A DNA stretch of 64,000 bases from contig CM064876.1 of NCBI GenBank assembly GCA_032719365.1, positions 56,167,864-56,231,863 of the forward strand. The letters are read 5' to 3'. The notes beneath the pieces were generated by a model that was not told where the DNA came from, searched no databases, and worked only from the letters and a program-made list of their open reading frames with translations. Of this stretch, positions 59,141-64,000 are shown piece by piece. How positions within the stretch are numbered: position 1 is the stretch's first letter; every line of letters starts with the position of its first letter. A program made the translations under genes and the position numbers. Source of the stretch: Prinsepia uniflora (taxonomy: Eukaryota; Streptophyta; Magnoliopsida; Rosales; Rosaceae).

Positions 59141-59600
59141 GCAAAAAGATCAACTAGACAGAAGAATGCAACGAGGCATTTGTGGAGCTCAAACGATACA
59201 TGAGTAGTGCACCACTCTTAACCAGACCAGAGACGGGAGAACACCTCTTCGTCTACCTCTCCGTATCCACTTCTGCAGTTAGCTCCGTCCTGATCACCTG
59301 GAGGGCAGGGGTCGAGAATCCTGTATACTATGTCAGCAAGGCTTTCCAAGATGCCGAGACCCGATACCTTGACCTGGAAAATTTGGCACTCGCACTGGTG
59401 GTAAATGCAAGATGACTGCACCCATACTTTCCGGCGCACGAAATCAAGGTCGTCAACAAGAAACCTCTCTGACAGGTCCTCCAGAAACCCGACACCTCGG
59501 GTAGGCTGATCAAATGGGCCATCGAGCTCAGTGAGTTCGACATCTGCTATGTGGCCAAAATAGCAGAAAAAGGACAAGACGTGGTTGAATTTATCGCCGA
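59141..59600 (+). pseudogene. Tat RNase H domain
   Basis: KKIN-stop-TEECNEAFVEL follows RT, with a TAG where the family has W. LLTRPETGEHLFVYLSVS, NPVYYVSKAFQDAETRYLDL and, past a TGA, LHPYFPAHEIKVV and GRLIKWAIELSEFDICY are the usual RNase H blocks. Another TGA sits at 59471. The domain would remove the RNA strand from the RNA/DNA hybrid. Confidence 0.75.
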
Positions 59601-59718
59601 TTATTCCTACCAACCCACCTAGTGCATGTCGCCCGAAAACGCTGCTCAAGGAGAATCTCCCGCCAGGGAACAACCAGCACAATCCATTGTCTCCCCCATC
59701 GATCCCGCGCACCCGTGT

Positions 59719-60120
59719 TAGACGCTGTATGTTGATGGTTTTGCCTGCCACAACGGATCTGGTGCGGGTCTGGTACTTACATCTCCCGACCAGGTCACGC
59801 TTGAGTATGCTCTCCGGTTCAGTTTCAAGTCCTCCAACAATGAGGCAGAGTATGAGGCCCTACTGGCTGGCCTACGTCTTGCTAAAGACATGGAGGCTAA
59901 GAAATTACGCATCTTCAGCGACTCTCAGTTAGTCGTCAGCCAGATAAACGATGACTTCGAGGCCAAGTATGAGTCCATGGCTCTTTACTTGGCCCTCGTC
60001 CAGCAACTCCTTGGTTTTTCCCAAATTTTGAAGTTGTGAAGATCCCGCGGTGGGAGAATAGCCATGCTGATGCCCTTGCCCGAATCGCGTCATCTCTAGA
60101 CGATAAGGAAGGAAGACGGG
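59719..60120 (+). pseudogene. Second RNase H domain (aRNH) typical of Tat
   Basis: LYVDGFACHNGSGAGLVL, LRFSFKSSNNEAEYEALLAG, LRIFSDSQLVVSQIND and WENSHADALARIASS keep the D-E-D-D pattern of an archaeal/plant-type RNase H. A frameshift lies at about 60013. An additional RNase H between the first RNase H and integrase is a recognised feature of the Tat lineage and the main reason for this assignment. Confidence 0.8.
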
Positions 60121-60204
60121 TTTTGGTCGAAGTCCAGCACAGGCCTAGCACCAGACCAAACCTTGTATACACTATCAACACCAGCCCGTGGGCTCACTTC
60201 CATG

Positions 60205-61073
60205 ATGAGCCCCTGGCCATTTTCATAGTGGGGACTCGACCTGATAGGACAGATGCCCACGGACAAGGGGAATGTAAACTTTGTCGTGGTGGCAGTGAAC
60301 TATTTCACCAAATGGGTCGAGGCGAAACCCTTGCATCAATTACAGCCGCTAAGATCGAGTCTTTCATGTACCAAAACATCATCTGCCGGTTTGGGATTCC
60401 GCTCACTATCGTGACCGATAATGGGAAGTAATTTGGTGGTAATCTCTTCAGGGAGTTCTGCCAAACATACGGCATCAAGCTCCTATTTGCCTCACCTGCC
60501 CATCCTCAGTCCAACGGCCAGGTGGAGGCCGTGAACAAAAACATCAAGTACAACCTCAAGAAGTGCCTAGACGAAGATAAGGTCAAATGGGTAGACATCA
60601 TCAGCGACGTCCTCTGGTCTCATCGTACCTCGTACAAAACGGCCACAAACGAGACACATTTTTTCTTAGCTTTCGGAACTGAAGCCGTTGTCCCCATGGA
60701 AGTTGGAGAGACATCATACTGTGTCATCTCTTACGACCTGGACACCAACAACCAGCAAATTGCACTCAACCTTGATCTCCTAGAAGAACGGCATGAACAA
60801 GCCAACCTGAAGGATGTGGCTTACAAGCAAATGGTCGCAAGATACTACGACTCCAGGGTTCGATATCGAAGTTTCAGAGTGGGGGCCTTGGTTCTTCGCA
60901 AGGTTAAGCTGGGCACTAGAGACAAGGCAGTAGGGACCTTCGCCCCAAATTGGGAAGGACCATACACTGTATAAAGGATATGTCGAGAAGGAACATACAG
61001 GCTTCAAACTTCAGCGGGGAAGACACTTCCATATCCCTGGAATGTTGACAACCTCAAGTATTACTATAGGTGA
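60205..61073 (+). pseudogene. Tat integrase, zinc-finger region deleted
   Basis: SPWPFS-stop-WGLDLIGQ begins the catalytic core, with the first catalytic aspartate in LDLIG. TDNGK (second aspartate) is followed by a TAA replacing the usual Q, and NGQVEAVNKNIKYNL carries the catalytic glutamate. The C-terminus ends with LQTSAGKTLPYPWN and the stop near 61073. The N-terminal HHCC zinc-binding part that normally lies between aRNH and the core is missing, a deletion of several hundred bases. Frameshifts lie near 60335. The enzyme would insert element cDNA into chromosomes. Confidence 0.8.
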
Positions 61074-61479
61074 ACCATTGTACACACCGCAAGGTGCACG
61101 ACCCACGACCAATCTTTTGTACTCATTTTCTAGTAACACCAGCACTATCAATGAATGAGAGTTGAAACCTTTCACATATTTTCTCTTATTTTCCAAAGTA
61201 TTTGGCCATCGGTTTGAACACAGGCTCTATGACCAAGTTCATACGAATCCCACCCAACCTATCTATGATCGAGCTCAAAAAATTCACTCAGATGCAAAGT
61301 GAAAATGAACTTTTCTTCAACCCATTTATACCACCACAAGTTAACCACGGTTAAAAAACTAGCCATTATATCCATGGTCGGCCATTTGAAACATCGCACT
61401 GTCTCGGTCAATGAAAGGGTCACCTCGATAACTACAAGAATTCAAAGCACACTACCCTGTTTCCCGTGACATTCAAACA
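61074..61479 (+). other. Post-pol non-coding spacer of the Tat element
   Basis: AT-rich sequence between the integrase stop and the satellite array. No gene or motif is recognised. Confidence 0.5.
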
Positions 61480-62580
61480 TCTACCTTCCAGGTGGCATGT
61501 CATCAGCCTGAGGACATCTCCCAGGCCGATGGGCAACCTCATCGTGCGAGGGTTCGCGCAAGCTAACCGACCAAGGTAACCACTCACCTTGGCATCCAAG
61601 TGGCATGTGATCGGCCTGAGGACATTTTCCAAGCCGATCAACCACCACATCGTGCGAGGGTCCGCACATGCCAACCAAGGTGATTATCACTCACCTTCGT
61701 ATCCCTAGTGGCACTTGATCGGCTTGAGGACATCTCCTAGGTTGATCGACGTCATCGTGCGAGGGTACGCGCAAGCTGACCAACCAAGGTGATTACCACT
61801 CAACTTGGCATCCATGCGGCACTTGATCGGCCTGAGAAGATCTCCTAAGCCGATCGGCCACCTCATCGTGCGAGGGTCCTCGCAAGCTAACTGACCAAGG
61901 TGATTACCACTCACCTTGGTATCCCAAGTGGCACTTGATAGGCCAGAGGACATCTGCTAGGCCACCTCATCGTGCGAGGGTCCGTGCAAGCTGACCGACC
62001 AAGGTGATTACCACTCACCTTGGTATCCCAAGTGGCACTTGCTCAACCTGAGGACATCTACTAGGCCGATCGGCCACCTCATCATGCTAGGGTCCGCGCA
62101 AGCTAACCGACCGTGGTGACACCCACCCACCTTGGCATCCAAGTGGCACTTTATCGGCCTGAGGACATTTCCTAAGCCGATTGGCCACCTCATCGTGCGA
62201 GGGTCCTCACAAGCTGACCGACCAAGGTGATTACCACTCACCTTGGTATCCCAAGTGGCACTTGATCGACCTGAGGACATCTACTAGGCCGATCGGCCAC
62301 CTCATCGTGCGAGGGTCTGCACAAGCTGATCGACCGAGGTGACACCCACTCACCTTGGCATCCATGTGGCACTTGATCAGCCTGAGGACATCTCCTAGGC
62401 CGATCAGCCGATCAGCCACCTCATCGTGCGAGGGTTTGCGAAAGCTGACCAACCAAGTTGACACCCACGTACCTTGGCATCCCAAGTGGAACTTGATTAC
62501 CCTGAGGACATCTCCCAGGCCGATCAGCCACCTCTTCATCCGGGCACCCGCGCATACCAACCGACTATGCGTCAATCGGT
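61480..62580 (+). repeat. 115-bp satellite array in the Tat 3' region
   Basis: About ten units share CATCGTGCGAGGGTC, ACTCACCTTGG, AAGTGGCACTTGATCGGCC and GAGGACATCTCC at a period near 115 bp, with some shorter units. Tandem repeats between pol and the 3' LTR are common in Tat elements. Minus-strand ORFs of 70-130 codons here are repeat artefacts. Confidence 0.85.
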
Positions 62581-62675
62581 CTGAGGTTACCCTAGGCCGA
62601 TCTGCCACCTCTTTATGATCCGTCCAAACCAAGATTTAACTCAGTTCTTCCTCGGCATTTCCCCTCCTTTAAGGG

Positions 62676-62700
62676 CTTGAGGGACTGGGGACTAGCATAC
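62676..62700 (+). promoter_or_regulatory. Polypurine tract of the Tat element
   Basis: CTTGAGGGACTGGGGACTAG, a purine-rich tract, ends just before the LTR start TGTACACCAGG. Confidence 0.65.
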
Positions 62701-63283
62701 TGTACACCAGGACATGCCGACAATCACAATACAAGCCCTTAATTGAGGTAATCCATCTCAGTCAACGACTTGGGGTACTTCTGTTCATACCTTATCTGGT
62801 CGGCCTGACTAAAGATCAAACTGACTTGCCTCATTCAAAACCAACCATGTCTGGTTAGGCAGCCCCCAAGCAGCCTCAGATTATGCTAACAAGGCCAAAG
62901 CGACCCAGGAAGAACAGATTTGGTCGGCCGGACTGACTGACAAGTCATAAATGCTGTCCAGGACCACCACGGGACACTTGGTAGCTCCTAAAGGTAGCAA
63001 CATTTATCCCACATTGATAAACACCAACAAACACATCCAATGCTACTATAAATACAAGGGCATCCCCTTCCAAAAAGATAATGAAAATCTTGCCCTCACG
63101 TTGCCTGAATTGCTACAGTAAATTTCCCGCTTAAACTGACTTAAACATCGGAGACTGTTAGGCCAGCACCACACCGGTGTCCCTTTGCATTCATCCTCTC
63201 CTTATGTAGGTCTCAATACCCCGAGAAGAGCAACAAAGGAGATCAACAAGGCAAGACTAAATTGATCATTTCTTGCAGCAACA
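62701..63283 (+). repeat. 3' LTR of the Tat element
   Basis: It starts TGTACACCAGGACATGCC, has a TATA box (63045-63054), then ACTTAAACATCGGAG and CACACCGGTGTCC, which are characteristic of Tat LTRs. The end at GCAGCAACA (63283) is inferred from similarity to the outer-element LTR end, because no second LTR is in the window. Confidence 0.65.
63045..63054 (+). promoter_or_regulatory. TATA box of the Tat LTR
   Basis: CTATAAATAC lies 345 bp into the LTR, upstream of the ACTTAAACATCGGAG leader. Confidence 0.55.
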
Positions 63284-63518
63284 ATCTGTATGACAGAGAA
63301 AAGGTGGCACGACAGTGGAGCTTCAAGCCTTGGTGACATAGTGATGATGGAAACATGGGGCAACGGCGAGGTTGGATGGTTTATGTTTAGTGAGAAGGGG
63401 GTCCGCATTTCCATTTTGGTGTCCTCCTCTATATCCCACTCTTAAAAATCAAATATATGTCCCCTAACTTAATTGAAACTTAACTCTATTTGTTGTAAAT
63501 AAGTATATTTGTAGGGGC
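63284..63518. other. Unassigned flank
   Basis: No gene is recognised between the Tat LTR and the possible Copia LTR. Confidence 0.4.
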
Positions 63519-63686
63519 TGTTACATGTAAAAGGTAATTTGGTCTTTGTGCATTACTTTAATCCCTTAATATTTATAAGGGAAATATTATTTTATTCTCT
63601 TAATCACAATACAAAATATTTTGAATCATTCTCTCCGACTCCAGTCTTTCATTCTATCAAACTCACATTCTCCCCAAAATCTCACA
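63519..63686 (+). repeat. Possible short Copia-like 5' LTR
   Basis: TGTTACATG...CTCACA is 168 bp with TG/CA ends and a TTTATAAGGG box. It is followed by ACACGTTATCA, a sequence I associate with the primer-site region of several plant Copia elements. No second LTR or coding sequence is in the window, so this is tentative. Confidence 0.35.
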
Positions 63687-64000
63687 ACACGTTATCAATA
63701 CGGTCATCTAGAAATTGGAGTTCGTTCAAAGGATTTCTCAAATGAAGGATAAATCTAACTAAGTAGGTTTTTCATTTCTCAAAAATCCATTTTTCTTTAT
63801 TATTAAATCAAACCCTGGAAACATGATTTTTAGGATTATTGATTCTTGATGAATTAGTGGGTTTATATTTAGATTGAATTATATGAATTATTAAAAATTA
63901 ATATGTTATGATAATTCATGAATTAATAATTGGAAATTAAAAGAAATTATGGTTTGGATGATCCTTACCGTACCTGCTTCTTTGTTTGAAAATGAAAATT
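63687..64000. other. AT-rich window end
   Basis: No gene is recognised. It may be the leader of the Copia-like element suggested at 63519-63686. Confidence 0.3.

Larger units (their letters stand above)
57450..63283 (+). mobile_element. Tat-lineage Gypsy element, 5'-truncated
   Basis: Pol (57558-61073), a 115-bp satellite array (about 61480-62580), a PPT and a 3' LTR follow in the order usual for Tat elements. Protease precedes RT, and a second RNase H precedes integrase, which distinguishes Tat from other Gypsy lineages. Gag and the 5' LTR are missing because the element starts abruptly against an LTR at 57449. Many stops and frameshifts show that it is dead. Confidence 0.8.

Noticed and set aside
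61432..62632. Minus-strand ORFs of 69-133 codons as genes
   Set aside because: They follow the 115-bp satellite period and have no family resemblance.

Overview
The window looks like repeat-dense nuclear DNA from a flowering plant, probably a eudicot. Every recognisable coding sequence belongs to a transposable element: Ty3/Gypsy Tat-type gag and pol, an L1-like LINE with a plant RNase H tail, a hAT transposase exon and a Cassandra-like TRIM carrying 5S rRNA-like sequence. I found no intact host gene, tRNA, true rRNA gene or CRISPR. Most gene-less sequence is LTRs, non-coding interiors of non-autonomous LTR elements, and tandem repeats.

Region 1 (1-17089, minus strand) is a decayed Tat-like non-autonomous element with a gag relic (about 14300-16480) and no pol. 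Its 5' LTR is 16588-17089, and its 3' LTR runs off the left edge (1-110). Its interior carries a 25-bp minisatellite and two later insertions. One is an LTR family with 1.86-kb LTRs (1303-10077, TSD CAATG). The other is a 2.2-kb solo LTR of the same family (10685-12905). The first insertion has been rearranged: a 2734-bp block holding both the LTR and host flank occurs twice, 6916 bp apart.

Region 2 (17090-23726) holds a minus-strand LINE (17919-22945), split by about 1.2 kb that includes a plus-strand hAT dimerisation exon.

Region 3 (23727-46936, plus strand) is a nested set of coding-less Gypsy elements of the type starting TGTAACGACC with a tRNA-iMet primer site. The host element has LTRs at 23727-28467 and 44588-46936. 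It received a solo LTR inside its 5' LTR (24515-26754), a minus-strand solo LTR (29923-32995, TSD GTGAT) and a complete 9.6-kb LARD-like element (34145-43769, TSD CTTGA).

Region 4 (46937-57449) is a mosaic: LTR fragments, about 2 kb of unassigned sequence, a plus-strand LINE endonuclease fragment (50124-50625), and a minus-strand LTR element invaded by the Cassandra-like TRIM (50834-51449) and a solo LTR (51952-54839, TSD TCACT).

Region 5 (57450-63283, plus strand) is the 3' part of an autonomous-type Tat element: protease, reverse transcriptase, RNase H, second RNase H, integrase, a 115-bp satellite array, PPT and 3' LTR. It has many stops and frameshifts. The right edge may hold a short Copia-like LTR.

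The most interesting signal is RNA-like structure inside the LTRs. Several unrelated LTR families carry tandem arrays of small hairpins whose stems change sequence by compensatory substitutions while the loops stay nearly constant. They lie on the transcribed strand and occur in elements with no proteins of their own, so a leader RNA function such as packaging or dimerisation by a partner element is a reasonable but untested inference.
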